Below, piece by piece: positions 25,984 to 38,325 of a stretch of 64,000 nt of DNA. Under the pieces are notes generated by a model, which was not told where the DNA came from, ran no database searches, and saw only the letters and a program-made list of their open reading frames with translations. Position 1 is the stretch's first letter. Each line of letters starts with the position of its first letter. The position numbers were made by a program, and so were the translations under genes. Where the stretch lies: the NCBI RefSeq assembly GCF_019703515.2, contig NC_059393.1, forward strand, positions 11,426,001 through 11,490,000, read 5' to 3'. Source of the stretch: Myxocyprinus asiaticus. Lineage: Eukaryota > Chordata > Actinopteri > Cypriniformes > Catostomidae.

Positions 25984-27050
25984 TACATTACAAAGCATGA
26001 TGAAATCAGATGGATGTGTATGGATGAGTTTCTCTAGAGGTCCATCAACCATCAGAATGAGGAAAAAATGTGATTTCAGTGATTTCGACCATGGCATGAT
26101 TGTTGGTGCCAGATGGGCTGGTTTGAGTATTTCTGTAACTGCTAATCTCCAGGGATTTTCAAGCACAACAGTCTCTAGAATTTACTCAGAATGGTGCCAG
26201 CAATTCTGCAAACGGAAATGCCTTGTTGATGAGAGAGGTCAACGGAGAATGACCAGACAGGCTTGAGCTGACAGAAAGGCTACGGTAACTCAGATAACGC
26301 CTCTGTACAATTCTAGTGAGCAGAACAGCATCTCAGAATGAAAAACATGTCAAACCTTGAAGCGGATGGGCTGCAGCAGCAGAAGACCACATCAGGTTCC
26401 ACTTCTATCAGCCAAGAACAGAAAGCTGAGCCTGCAGTGGGCACAGGCTCACCAAAACTGGACAGTTGAAGACTGGAAAAACGTAGCCTGGTCTGATGAA
26501 TCTCGATTTCTGCTGGCACACAGATGGTAGGGTCCGAAATTGGCACCAACAGCATGAATCCATGGACCCAACCTGCCTTGTGTCAGCAGTCCAGGGTGGT
26601 GGTGGTGTAATGGTGTGGGAAATGTTTTCTTGGCACACTTTGGGCCCGTTAATACCAATCAATCATCGCTTGAATGCCACAGCCTATTTGAGTACTGTTG
26701 CTGACCATGTGCATCCCTTATGGCCACAATTTACCCATCTTCTAATGGCTACTTCCTGCATGATAATGCATCATGTCACAAAGCAAAAGTTGTCTCAAAC
26801 TGGTTTCATAAACATGCCTTCCCAGTCACCGGATCTGAATCCAACTGAACACCTTTGTGATGTGGTAGAATGGGAGATTCGCAGCATGAGTGGGAACTGA
26901 CAAATCTGCAGAAACTGCATGGAGCAATCATGTCAACATGGACCAAAATCTCAAATGGAATCCATGCCACAAGGAATTGAGGCTGTTTTGAGAGCAAAGG
27001 GAGGCCCTACCCAGTATTAGTGTAGTGTTCCTAATAAAGTGCTCAGTGAG
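25984..27050 (+). mobile_element. Tc1-like DNA transposon C, left end missing
   Basis: Carries a decayed transposase and the right terminus TTCCTAATAAAGTGCTCAGT at 27029-27048, known from a common fish Tc1 family. The matching left terminus is absent. The element begins directly at the right end of the 442-bp element, so the left end was probably lost when the two became joined. Confidence 0.85.
25997..27020 (+). pseudogene. Tc1 transposase remnant of element C
   Basis: Plus-strand frames read RKKCDFSDFDHGMIVGARWA, then GLSISVTANLQGFSSTTVSR (helix-turn-helix) and KCLVDERGQRRMTRQA before a stop. After that come LSAKNRKLSLQWAQAHQNWT, VAWSDESRFLL (first Asp), ACHDNASCHKAK-like sequence (second Asp, in a shifted frame) and SPDLNPTEHLCDVVEWEIR (Glu). 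The end reads AKGGPTQY followed by TAG at 27018-27020. Several stops and frameshifts make it inactive. It belongs to a different Tc1 lineage from elements A and B. Confidence 0.88.
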
Positions 27051-28274
27051 GGTTTTCTGTCTTAATGTCTTCAATTTCAAGCATCTTGTTGAATCGAGCT
27101 TTTATACTGATGGAAAAAAAAAGATCATATAATTCCAGTGTATTTGACGGCAGTTATTAATAAGCTCCAAATGAAATGCTGAAATTCTTGAAAGCCGACC
27201 TTATCAGAGCAGCATCGGAAAAGAAGTATGTGCAGAGCATTCACAGCCACTCATATGCTGAACACAGCATCACGAGCATCACGCACACTCTGTGTGTATT
27301 TGTGTATGTCTTGATGACAGGGAACAGAGAGGTGTGCATAGCTGAGAAGCGCATGCAGACAATGTTTATGTAATTAAATCACATTCTTTTGCAGTTTAAT
27401 AATCACACTTGGCTATATCACAATTTGGATTTGATTTTCAAATTGTCACTCATTTCATTTCATGTAATTCCTCATTTTACTCTTCATTTTTATGACTCAA
27501 TTCTGTGATATCGTCTGTGTTTTTGGCATCGTCGAAATCATAAGGCCCGAGTTTAATCATAAGTTAATAAAGTAATAGCAAACCATTCCTCAACAAGCCA
27601 CATGACTGAGGTACCATTCATGTCCATATCTCAAACAGTGCAGGACAAGTTATGTGCCAAATTGTAATACTTAGGGTTAGAGGTTTGATCAAATCCTTTC
27701 CCAAACATATTAGCAGCCCTTTAAAAAGACTATTTAAAAAAGGGAGAGATTTTTTGGCACTCGTCACTCTCAGTTTTATTATGATTCCTTTGAGAATTTG
27801 TAACAAAGCAACATAAACATCCTGACAGACAGAAAGCTTAAAAGTCTGATTGATGTTTGTAGAGTCAAGTCTGGATCCAACTTCTCACGCAACCAAGACT
27901 TGAATGAAAAATGAAATCCAGTAAAATTGTAACATCTTTAAAATTATGTTTGCCTTTACAAGTAAATAGAATGTTTTACATTTAAATAGACAGACAATGA
28001 GGTCTTAAACTGTTGTTTATTTAAGTTGAGCTACTTTATTATATTGAAGTAACTAATTAAACAACCGTATTCCTGAAAATTTAAAACAGCAATCAATAGC
28101 CTTGCAGATGCATCTTTAACAGGCTTAGATATGAGGTTCGGAACAGGTTTCGCTTTATGAGGTTTGGAAAGATCTCTTAGTTTGTTGGTTTATGGCAACC
28201 CTAACACAGGCCAACTGTTTATGCATCCTAAGTGTGCCACGTTTGGGTACTCATTTCAGATCACAGCAGGTTAG
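27051..28274. other. Intron 1 sequence without recognisable feature
   Basis: No gene or repeat family recognised. Confidence 0.5.
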
Positions 28275-28510
28275 TTAACCCAGGGGGCCAAGGGGTGTGG
28301 GGCCTGAAATCTTTGGCAGTGAGAAGGGCTTGAGTTTTGACAGTAGCATGGCTAGCAACACTTCTGGCAGACCATTGCGATGAGTGAGCCAAGTGAAAGC
28401 CCCCTTCAGCCCAGGAGTCGCCAAGATCATCTCCCTATGAGGCCCATTCCAGGCCCCCTGCTTCGACAAGCGGAAATAAATGGCTTTCTTGGGGGCGTGA
28501 AATGGTATGA
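28275..28510. other. GC-rich non-repeat patch in intron 1
   Basis: About 235 bp clearly richer in G+C than its surroundings, without TE features. A 79-codon minus-strand frame runs through it but has no known motif. It may be a conserved non-coding element. The sequence alone cannot show this. Confidence 0.35.
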
Positions 28511-29632
28511 TCATTATTAAGCTAATTCATTTTGTTTTTTTAACATTGTACTTTTAGGGAGGTGCATGTCAAAACAGGGTTTGCTTTCTAGTTCTAGTTA
28601 CTCTCTTAAAGGTGGTGCATGTCATTTGGATAATGTTAAAATAATGTCTCCAATTCTAATTTATTCTGTTCTGACCAGCCTAATACAGCAACATTGGCTC
28701 AACCAATGGCATAAATTTGAGGCTGGACAATCTGTTTGGATAACCCATGGCAGACTGTAGTGTTCAACATTATAGTATAGAGTAAGTTCCAACAGTTTGC
28801 AGAGACAGGTGTGTAAAACAAGATAAATTATACTCTCTTTTTATAATCATATACTTGCAGAACAAATGCAAGCATTGCATAACTTCTCATGCATGTTTTC
28901 TCTGTTGATAATTGGACACCTGCTTAGATAATGGGAGTACTGCAGTTTTGTGTCCTAATATGTCATCTTCCAAGCATTGGGGAATGCCTTTATGGGTGGA
29001 GATCATAGATATCAAGAAGGAATATCCCCCATCTAACATTGAACAGAATTATCAATTGTCCAGAAACATCTAGAAAGAGACCATAATCCAATCACTGACG
29101 CTAACACTGACTGCGATACACTTAATGTTGTTCTCCTCTATCCATCCACCCCCCGCCAAAAAAAAAAACAAACACCAATTGCTTCAAAGATTCAAGGCCA
29201 GTACTAGGATGCTAATACATAAAAAAATGCTCAAACATAATCGTCATCCGTGAACTAACATCAAAAGCAAAAAGAAAGGGGAAAAAATTGGCTCTAATGG
29301 TACACACTGAATAGCCTGAAATGTACCATAGAATCATTGGCAGGGACTTCTTGTTTTTCCTCTTTTAATATGTTCTGAGTTTTTCTGTGATGTACCTTCT
29401 CATTTACATCAAAAGTTAGAGCTCTAACATATTTCTTGCCTGCTTTCACACCCACTGTGCAAACACTCTGATTTATAACTGGTGAGTGGTTCATTTAATA
29501 ACGCTTTGGCAGAGGGAGGTATTTCCAAACCAAATCCACAGTACATAAATTACAGCTACGACTAGCAGCCAGACACTGAATATCACAAGGCAAATAGCTG
29601 ATTTGCACCACCCCCCACCCCCCCAGAAAACA
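28511..29632. other. Intron 1 sequence; fragment of the 6.5-kb MITE family
   Basis: CTCAACCAATGGCAT at 28697 matches the interior of the MITE at 6529-6836. Otherwise nothing recognised. Confidence 0.45.
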
Positions 29633-29800
29633 CTCTGACCTTCTGACCCTGTTTACACCTGGTATTAAGATGTGTCTCGGGTGATCCGACCAAATGTAGT
29701 CAAGCGAGACACATCACCGTTTACACTTGGTCACTTAAATGTGTCTCCTGTGACCACTTGTGTTCGGATTTCGAGGGAAGGGTCTCCGTTTCATGACGAC
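29633..29800. repeat. Dispersed repeat (CTGTTTACACCTGGTATTAA type)
   Basis: CTGTTTACACCTGGTATTAA at 29649-29668, followed by ATGTGTCTCGGGTGATCCGA, and a related inverted-looking half (CGTTTACACTTGGTCACTTA) at 29717-29736. I recognise it as a common teleost MITE type. The ends are not resolved. Confidence 0.55.
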
Positions 29801-31196
29801 ATAAATCAGTCGCTATGTCAGTGTATTACTGCATTAATTTAAAGTGCAATGAAATCAGTAAAGACAAAGAAAGCACAAATAAAGTTAGCTGTTTCTCCCA
29901 GATGCATCTGAAATTTAATCTAAGCACAAACGCAGAGTAGAATTCGAGCAGAATTATCCATTATTTTAGTGGATTACCTGTGTTAAAGGAGCTTAAGATG
30001 TTCGTGCTTCTCATCTGTGTTGATATCAGACACACTGAAAAAGATCTGTGAAAGTTCTCGTGCTTGTGTGTGTAGGTGTGATTTAAAAAATGCAGTACTC
30101 TATTGTGCCAAACCAAACCATCAGCAAAACCATGCATAATACATGCACTATAAAATTTATAGACTTGATAAAGACATGTTTGTAGATTGTAAACTTAAAA
30201 ATGTAGGGTCAATTTGTATTTTTATTTGGCCTGTCACGCCATATGACAGCACAAAATTTCCACCAACATTCTACATAAAAATATACATTTTAAAGCACAT
30301 ACTACTTTTATCTATCAACTTTTTTCTTTTTGTTTTATGAGAATCTCATTAAAACTGGCTTAGAAACTTTTATTACCAGGCCTTCATCATTTACTTTTTG
30401 GTATTTCAAATGCCTTATATGTACAGGTTTTATTGTTTTAGCATTGTCCCAGACCCAGACTTTCAATATTAAACTATGAAAATCTAATATAAAAATAAAA
30501 ATGATTAGCTACATGCTTAAAACTCTAGTAATCTAAACAAAGACTGAACTAAACACAAACCGTCACAGTATTTATTGTGTGAAAATTATTTAATTGACCC
30601 AGATTTTTTTTGTCCAGACCTATTAAATTATTCAAATATACATCAAAACATTTAATTCACACAAAACAATTATTTGAATACACCTCTTTTATGATGAACA
30701 TGTTTTCAATTTCTGACTTTTTGGATAAGCATGAATAAGACGCAGGTTTTTGCAGGTTTCAGAGAATTCGCCCCCGTTTTTTCAATCAAGTTTTGCTTAA
30801 ACTGTTATGACCTTTCCCCTATAACAGGACATTGTTTGAGGCTTTTATGTGACGTTACATGATTCCATATTATTAAGCCCAATCGGTGTCAGATTGTGTA
30901 TGTACACAGACTCAATGACAACAGGAGTAAAATCCATTAAGCAGCCTCCACCCAAACCACAGGGGATCTGATGTGATTTGTAACTTGAGCGGGTTTCTCA
31001 AAAGATGGGGGAATGAGGTCCAAAATAATAAAAACAAGACAAGTCCCCTTCTAACCTCTGCACTGGCAGAAATGAGTAAGATTAAAGGGTATAATTAAGT
31101 TTTTTTCCCATATATTTCTGGGAGGGGAAGGACATGATAATGGGGTGTGGCAGGGGGCAGTGGACGCATGACAGGCTATCTCTGATTACACTGTGT
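29801..31196. other. Intron 1 sequence without recognisable feature
   Basis: No exon or named repeat. The part after 30900 is less AT-rich and non-repetitive. Confidence 0.5.
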
Positions 31197-31223
31197 GGGT
31201 CAGCAGGTCAGTGGCTCTGACCC
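31197..31223 (+). promoter_or_regulatory. DR2-like nuclear receptor half-site cluster
   Basis: GGGTCA (31197-31202), two bases, AGGTCA (31205-31210), then seven bases and TGACCC (31218-31223). Two direct AGGTCA-type half-sites two bases apart form a DR2 arrangement of the retinoic acid receptor type, with a third, inverted half-site. Binding is only inferred. Confidence 0.35.
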
Positions 31224-33145
31224 CACCAGATGATGACCTTACTGGCAGGCGGCCCGGCCATGTGTCTGTTGTAGTCAGGAATTCTCTGTGATCTGTGATG
31301 GCTGAAAAGGATCAAAGGTCACGCCTGGTAGGATCTGACGCACTTCTCTTACAAAAACAAGTGGAACGACAATACCTCTGGCCACACAGACTGCAGCAAA
31401 TCTTTGTATAAGAGAAGAATGTGTGGAATAGTGAACGCTCAAATTTACAAAAAAGTAAATACTCATTTAAATGGACTACTGTTGGATTACAGTAAGGATT
31501 ACTGTAAATACTGTCATTTTACGAGTTCACTGGTACATACTGTATAGTCCTGGAGTGCATGAAGGTAAACCTATTTGGCGTGCTGTCCATAGATGTGGGG
31601 CTCGCACACAGGACTGGGCTTGAGCTCTGAGATCCCCCCCTTGGACTACCAGAATAAAGCAAGAAATGGAAAACAGTTTTGAAATAATTGGTATAGGCAT
31701 TGTAAAATAATAAAGGTGGAGGGTTGCTGGAAGTAGCGTCGCCGGTTCAAGGGAAGCAGCCACTTAAATATGCTTTTTTTACATTGTATCTAGTTTCTTG
31801 CTGGTCCAACATCATCCAGTGCAGTCAGGTTGCTACCAATTGGTATTTCAGCTGGTCGGCTAAAAACCATCAACTTCAGATGGTTTTAGCTGTTTTTTCC
31901 CGCAAAGAAATGTTTGCTGCTATGCTTATAGGATTTAAATGTTGCAGCATAAAAATTTAGTGCTGAATAGCTTTGCGATGCTATTCACAAACCTACTCAC
32001 AGGTTTAAGAGAGTCTGACATGGAGAGAATGCAATGCCCCTTCTCTGACAGAAAAACATTGTATATATGAGTCCAGATTTGGACTGAATCCCAGCATCAG
32101 GCAGCACCTTTCTGAAACTGTATTGTGATGGGGGTGATTGCCAGTGAGAAAGATAATACCGTTAATTTCAAAGAGCTCCAAAATAGAGTCTAAATTGTGC
32201 TTTGCGGCAACTACAACTACAGTTCGAAAGCACTTTGTAACTTTGGTTATCATTCTGTTCTCGTACCTTGCGAGTACAATGTTTAGTAACAATGTATACT
32301 TAGGAAGTAATTGCGATGAAAATTTCTCAAAATGATCTCAGACAGACACTTGTTCAGTCTTCTAACCATGCAGAACACAATTTCCAGCGACAGATAATTT
32401 GTCGTTCCAGGTATAACTGTTGGACTGAGGTTGGCTAACTTGCTAAAGATAGCGGCAACACATCACCTGCGCTTGAAAAGTCACTTCAATAAAAAAAATG
32501 GCAAACCCATTTGATATGATTCCAACACTAGATGGTCGAGTGCATAGTGTAAGTGCACAATGTATAGTGCGTCATTTGGGACAGCTAATGACTAAACAGG
32601 TTTGCTTGAAGGATTTGATGTTCTAAGCAGGAAGGCAGGATAAATAACACGACGACTGACCCTCGAACAAAGCCAACTGGTGTTATGTAAATATTTGGAT
32701 ATTTTTATCTTATATATCTCTCTGTACATCTCCCCAGAATCAGTCAAACCAAAATAGCCTGATAGGCTAAAAATATCATGTCCTTACTTAGCCTCCATCT
32801 AAAACAGGACCTTACAGTTATTTCTGTTTTATTGGTAAATTCGTTTAGCAAAAATGAAGCTTCCTGTGAGAAATTAGAAATAACTTTGACTTTCTGTGGT
32901 TTAAATATTTACGTACCTTTAAAGGGCATTTTAGGTATACATAATGTGTAACTTTGTACATAAAGACTATCAGGACCAAGTTTTATGGCTCTGCATATAT
33001 TTAATTGTCAGTTAAGCTTTAGAGTTTAACAAGCCATGACGTACCCACTTTTTTAAAACAAGACGGAGTAAAATTGTTTACAGAAGACTTTGCGAAGCCA
33101 AATTAACAACCAGCTACATTTCTTAGCTATACAGTGGTGTTATTA
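31224..33145. other. Intron 1 sequence without clear feature
   Basis: A short CAGATGGTTTTAGCTGTTTT stretch near 31877 may be a worn dispersed repeat. No gene. Confidence 0.45.
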
Positions 33146-33385
33146 GGGGCAGTGGTAGCTCAGCGGTTAAGGCTCTGGGTTACTGATCAGAAGGTCGGGG
33201 GTTCAAGCCCGCCAAGATACCACTGTTAGGCCCTTGAGCAAGGCCCTTGACCCTATCTGCTCCAGGGGCGCTGTATTATGGCTGACCCTGCACTCTGACC
33301 CCAGCCTAGCTGGGATATGTGAAAAAAGAAGAATTTCACTGTATATGTGCAAATGTATAATGTGTGATAAATAAAGAAAATTATT
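33146..33385 (+). mobile_element. tRNA-derived SINE family S1, copy 1
   Basis: Begins GGGGCAGTGGTAGCTCAGCG with a pol III box A-like GTAGCTCAGCGGTTA and a box B-like GGGTTCAAGCC at 33199-33209. The body includes GCCCTTGAGCAAGGCCCTTG and TGACCCCAGCCTAGCTGGGA. The tail ends TGTGATAAATAAAG with TTATTAA repeats. Two more copies lie in tandem at 58915-59345. Confidence 0.88.
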
Positions 33386-35394
33386 AATTATTATTAATTA
33401 TAAAGTTGCATAACATTTGTGAGTGAAGAGAGGGTTTACAATTACACATCTGTTAAATGTAAAGCTGCATTCCTGTTTTTCTTGTTGAAAGAGACTGTAG
33501 TCCCAGTGCTAGGAGTTCGCACAAGTGTTAAGTTTGGAAAAATGGAATTATATAGTGGCTAAACACAATTTCACAGTACAAAGGCCTTGATTATAAAAAT
33601 TCAGAACTGGGATGTCGGTTTATTATACGTCGGTTAACTTTCAAGCATGGACAGACTGCACAACAGCGGTTTAAAGCGGAGTAACTCAAACTCTAAATAG
33701 CTCTTTGGTTTCAAAATGGGGCACTAACCATGTCCACAGGAGTAATACACCTTTAGAAAACAACCTTGAGGCGTTGGCTTACACCCTTGATGGTTTTACT
33801 GTCTTTATTAAAGTGTTCAGTTAAAGATTTTCCACCTGACTAAATCTATAAAATGCAAAATAGTTCTAATAAAGTTCAAATATATATCTGCCCTACTGAA
33901 AACATTAACAAGTGTTGCCAAAGTCTATTTATAATTTCATTAAAGAGATTTTAGCCACACCAGTAGCAAACGGTGATGAAAGAACTGTTTTCATGGTCAG
34001 AATCAGCCCTCCAAAAAGTCACAGCTAAGCATTTTTCCTAGAATATTTTTTTCTTTATTTATGCTACAATCTCCTCACTTAATGAAATAAAATGGTAAAA
34101 TAAAACAAAATTTGCACTTCCTGAAGGAAATACCAGAGCTTGCAAGGCAAAAAGAATATTGTTAATTTGGTAAAATAATCGAGAAAAAAGGAGAGGAAGC
34201 CAGAGGAATTGACCCTTTGTTCCAGAACCTAGTAAGCTGCCTACTTACAGTATTTTAAGGCATCCCAAGCGTGCTCCTGACACAAAGCCTGCTTCAAATA
34301 TAGGCAGAAACATTATGCTATCTTATAAGATAGCAGAAGTCACCAATTGAATTGCGATCCAAGGTTTTAGATTGTAATTATCAATAGTTCATTCACTACT
34401 GAGATGTAGTGTATAGATTAAAACAGTTAAATCTAGATAATAATGGACTAATTAGCCCAATATTTGTGTGTGCTATGTATTTTTATACTTAGTATAGCAT
34501 TGTTAGCTTAGCAAACATGCTAATGTCAAAAGGCAGGCAGTAGACAGCAAGGCAGCTCCCTAGGTTTTGCAGCCTTGTTAGCACTGTATTGACTCTAACA
34601 CCAAATTAACTAGGTGAACCCCATAAAAAATGTGTCAAGAAACTGCTAACAGCATCCTGTGGAATTTTAAAAACTTTGTTCTAGAACATTCAAGAGTGTG
34701 TCAAGCAAATATGTCCCAATTGCTAACACAGGCGTGTGTTAAAAAAAAAAAAAAAGTCTGGGGAGAACTGCTATCTCTCCCATGTGCCCATAGCACCAGA
34801 AACCGATTGGTCTCCCAGAACAGTGAGACTGTAATGACTCTACTAGACCTGAATGGAGTCTACACTGAAGTGAGAGTGACAGATGATTCAAGACAAATGT
34901 TTTCCAGCTACTCTTACTTTAACTGGAAACACAACTCTGGGAGACTCATGATCAAAACTTTGGTCATATGCAAGTCTATTGCCAGACACTGCACGAATGG
35001 AGAGAACATGTGTCTGTGGTTGTAGAAACAGGTTAGCACGTGTTTACACCATTTTCCAGCCAATTCTGACAACAAGGTATGATATAGGTTGAGAAGCACT
35101 GGTCTATTTCCTTTCTGGTCACCCAGAATAAAATTTTATTTCTCTGAGGTTGTTCTTGGATAGCTCAGGAGACTTAATGGAGTTCTCATTTATATTTCAT
35201 TTAAGTACCAACTTTGTCTCAGATGTACCTCCTAAAATTCCTTAGGAGAAATAAATATAGGCATAAAATATATAATTGCTGATATAAAATAAGAGTATAG
35301 AGCTGTAAAATTAAAATTAGGATATCATGGCTCAGATAATTAGATCTTGGAAGAAATTGTTTGGTTTCACTGTCTGTTTTGCAGTGTCTATTTA
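33386..35394. other. Intron 1 sequence without recognisable feature
   Basis: A 131-codon plus-strand frame at 34630-35025 contains a poly(A)-encoded lysine run and no family motif. It is not called as a gene. Confidence 0.45.
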
Positions 35395-35994
35395 AAAGAA
35401 ACTGACTCAGAGCCGTTGGTTTGCTAATCAGACTGCATTGGCCGCGCTGTGTATTTTGTGCTGTAGTTTAAATAGCACCAGCAAATAAAAATAATTAGTA
35501 GTGTATTGTTGTACAGTTTTGTGTTCGCATATGTGGAACAATGCATGTTCGAGAACCTTTAACGCAGGGATGGGGACCTTTTTTTCCCCATTAAGGGCCA
35601 TTGGAGTTTTTCAGAAATTATTCGTGGGCCATACAATTGCTTGCAATTTCTGATGTTGTGTTGAAATTAACATACGCATTCCGTTGTGCTCACACACCAA
35701 GAAAAAAACACTAAAATGTCTGTCTATTATACAATATTTTGCGTTGTTATCATTTAAAATAATTTTTAATAATTATTTTAATTGTATTTTTTTTTTTTTA
35801 CAGTTAATTGAATCAAGGCCATTTCTTTGCTTTTCAAATTACTTCTCAAATGGCCTTGCGGGCTGGGTAAAATGTTCTCGTGGGCCTTACATGGCCCTGA
35901 GGCCTGACGTTCCCCACCCCTGCTTTAATGGAACCAAAAGTCAAGAATATCATTTGTTTCTAGAATTTAGAAAAAAAAAATGGAACCAGTTCTG
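35395..35994 (+). repeat. Dispersed repeat R2, copy 1 (interrupted by hAT element)
   Basis: Outside 35565-35922 the sequence runs parallel to 41048-41385: GTTCGAGAACC, GGAACCAAAAGT, ATCATT and a final AAAAAATGGAACCA. The insertion splits it after GTTCGAGAACCTTTAACG. Confidence 0.7.
35565..35922. mobile_element. hAT-type MITE nested in repeat R2
   Basis: Starts CAGGGATGGGGACC and ends GTTCCCCACCCCTG (12 of 14 inverted). Flanked by CTTTAACG and CTTTAATG, an 8-bp target duplication with one mismatch. 358 bp, non-coding. The uninterrupted paralogue at 41305-41332 shows the empty site. Confidence 0.88.
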
Positions 35995-35999
35995 TCATA

Positions 36000-38271
36000 T
36001 ACAGGGGTGTATCAAGCATCACTGTTGGCACAGAAGGGGAGAGGGATGGGTTTCAAGCGATGTATGAGACATTAACATTGGCTCCCAATGAGGAGGGTGT
36101 TTGGTGGATAGGGTTTGTGGTGTTCCCGTTGATCATTTTAGAAACAGCCATGTTGGGACACCCCTTTGTGTGGCGCCCTATGCGTTGCATACAGTACATT
36201 GCATATATACATAGTTTTTGCACCTCTGGGCTTTTGGTTTTCAACCCTAGGAAATTACTAAACATGTGTGAAATTACTAAAATCTTTTTTCTCAGGAGAT
36301 CAGTATGACAAGCAGTTCATTTAAAAAAAGTCAGCATTTGCTCTCCCTTTAATATCACTGCTGTCTAGGAGAACAAATTGACATTTTAAAGATATCTCAT
36401 TTGTATTTTTCTTTCCTTTGGCAGTCAGAAAGGAACGGCTCAAGTACAAGTCAGGTTTTCTGCAGGTGCTGCTTTGAGTAAGAGCATAGTCCATACTCAA
36501 ATGCAGTGGTAATAAAGAAAACGACCCCTTGGCTTCATTCGAAGCTGTTTATAGGAGGTTGCCCGTATGGACCGTAAAACAAGAAGCAGCTGGAGCCAAG
36601 TGAGTGAGCTTTTCCTGTTCTGTAGGTAATAATAGAGAGCAGAAAAACCTGAGAGAGGTTTCAGTGTAACATCATGATCCAATATTAATGTCCGAGATGG
36701 CAATAATGTACAATTTGTCCTAAAGGCTCTGAGACTCTTTGGACCATTCCATCAATGGGCTCTGCAGTAAAGACTTAGACATGACTGTAGGCACGATGAC
36801 GCATCAAAGTGTGTTAAAGTTATTCCTGTACGATGATAAACATCTTTAAACGTGGACTGTATTAATGGGTATGGAAATAGAAAACTGAACCTCTGTATTA
36901 AAAAAAAAAAAAAAAAAAAAAAACAGAGACTGTTTATAGATCCACAGAATGGAAGAACAGTATGCAGCTGGTTCCGCTGCTTGGCACCAAGTCAAAGCTC
37001 ACCCAAGGGCTTGGTCGGTGAAGTTAATTAAGCTTCTAGAGGAAGACATGGGTGATGAAAAAATGTCATCACTGGTATGATTAGTAGAATTTTTGGGTAA
37101 ACTATCCCTTTACAACATGAGGACAGCATTGAAGGTGGGATACATTTCAGTTATTCCTGGATGATGAGATCACCCTCATAAAACCTGTCGTTGGGTCACA
37201 ATCCCTGTTCTAGACGGCCAATCAATGCCATCTAAAATTTATGAAATTCGAACAGAATCTTCTGTATTAGCAAATTGTCTGGTAGCAAAATTCTGAAGTG
37301 TACCTTAGTTCCTCATCAGGCAGCTTGTAAAGTTTTGAGGGACTGATTTTGGATGTTGTTTTAAAATACATTTCATATAAATTGCTCAACTGTACTATGA
37401 CACATTCAAGGGATGCTGTCCAGGGAAAGGCCCTTCCTTTCAAACATATTCGAACCATTGCCTCAAAGTAAGTAATAGTGGAAAACATCACTACTGCTAA
37501 AGTAAGCAGTTTTTTCATTGAATCTCCTCTTGGGAGGGCATCAAGACAGTTGCACAGGCATTCAGAGAGCAGGCCTGCCAAGGTGTGGGAAGACCTTGAT
37601 GGGAGAGCACAGATGGGAGTATTGTCATGTCCATTGTCAAGCAATCACACAGCACACATTTCATTGGAAATTGAGACCAAATCCCAGTTATGAAATTTGC
37701 AAGTCAAGAAGTTTAGTAAAAATGAGTCGTTGTGCAAGCTCTATTCTAGATGATAACTTTTCTTCCACAAAATCATATCACTTTCAAATTTACCTTTCTC
37801 TTGTACATTTGATGCAACTCAGATTGTTGCTCCCATTAGTTTATCAGTTTCCATGCTGCTAAAATGTCAAGACTAATTACCATTGAATCAGCTGAATGAA
37901 AAACTATGATTATAGGGAAATGGTGACAGGTAGCTTTAGGAATGAGATAATTAACATGTTGTATTGGAATGGAGAGAAAACTAGATGCAACACATTGTAA
38001 AAGCTTGAGAAACATGCAGATAAAAGCATTAGTGAGGTAATGGCCAATGTTCACAATGGGGCCATTTTCAGAAGGGCGTACTTAATTACAGTGCAGTTGA
38101 CAGCTGATGCATTATTTTAAATGCTTGACTTTCACTGGCACTCCAAACAGTCAAGTCAAAGTAAGCTGTAGTTTTCAGGCTGACATAATTCTTGGCTTCT
38201 GTGCAAACCCCAGGGGCACCTGTAATTGTTCTGAAAGCAAATTTCCATTTTCTGCCCTGACAGTTCTTGGG
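36000..38271. other. Intron 1 sequence; poly(A) at 36900-36923
   Basis: A CAGGGGTGTATC start at 36002 could be another hAT end, but I could not pair it. No exon recognised. Confidence 0.4.
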
Positions 38272-38325
38272 TGAGGCTGAAAAGAATAGTTCATTGTCTG
38301 AGGCTGAAAAGAATAGTTCATTGTC
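38272..38325. repeat. Perfect 27-bp tandem duplication
   Basis: The unit TGAGGCTGAAAAGAATAGTT plus CATTGTC occurs twice head to tail without a mismatch. Confidence 0.95.

Noticed and set aside
33146..33215. tRNA-like sequence with box A and box B
   Set aside because: The same head occurs with a shared non-tRNA body and tail at 58915 and 59105, so it is a SINE and not a tRNA gene.
34630..35025. 131-codon open frame on the plus strand
   Set aside because: Contains a lysine run from poly(A), has no known motif, no splice or promoter support, and lies inside p3h2 intron 1.
36002..36200. Possible further hAT element beginning CAGGGGTGTATC
   Set aside because: No inverse terminus or 8-bp duplication could be paired with it.
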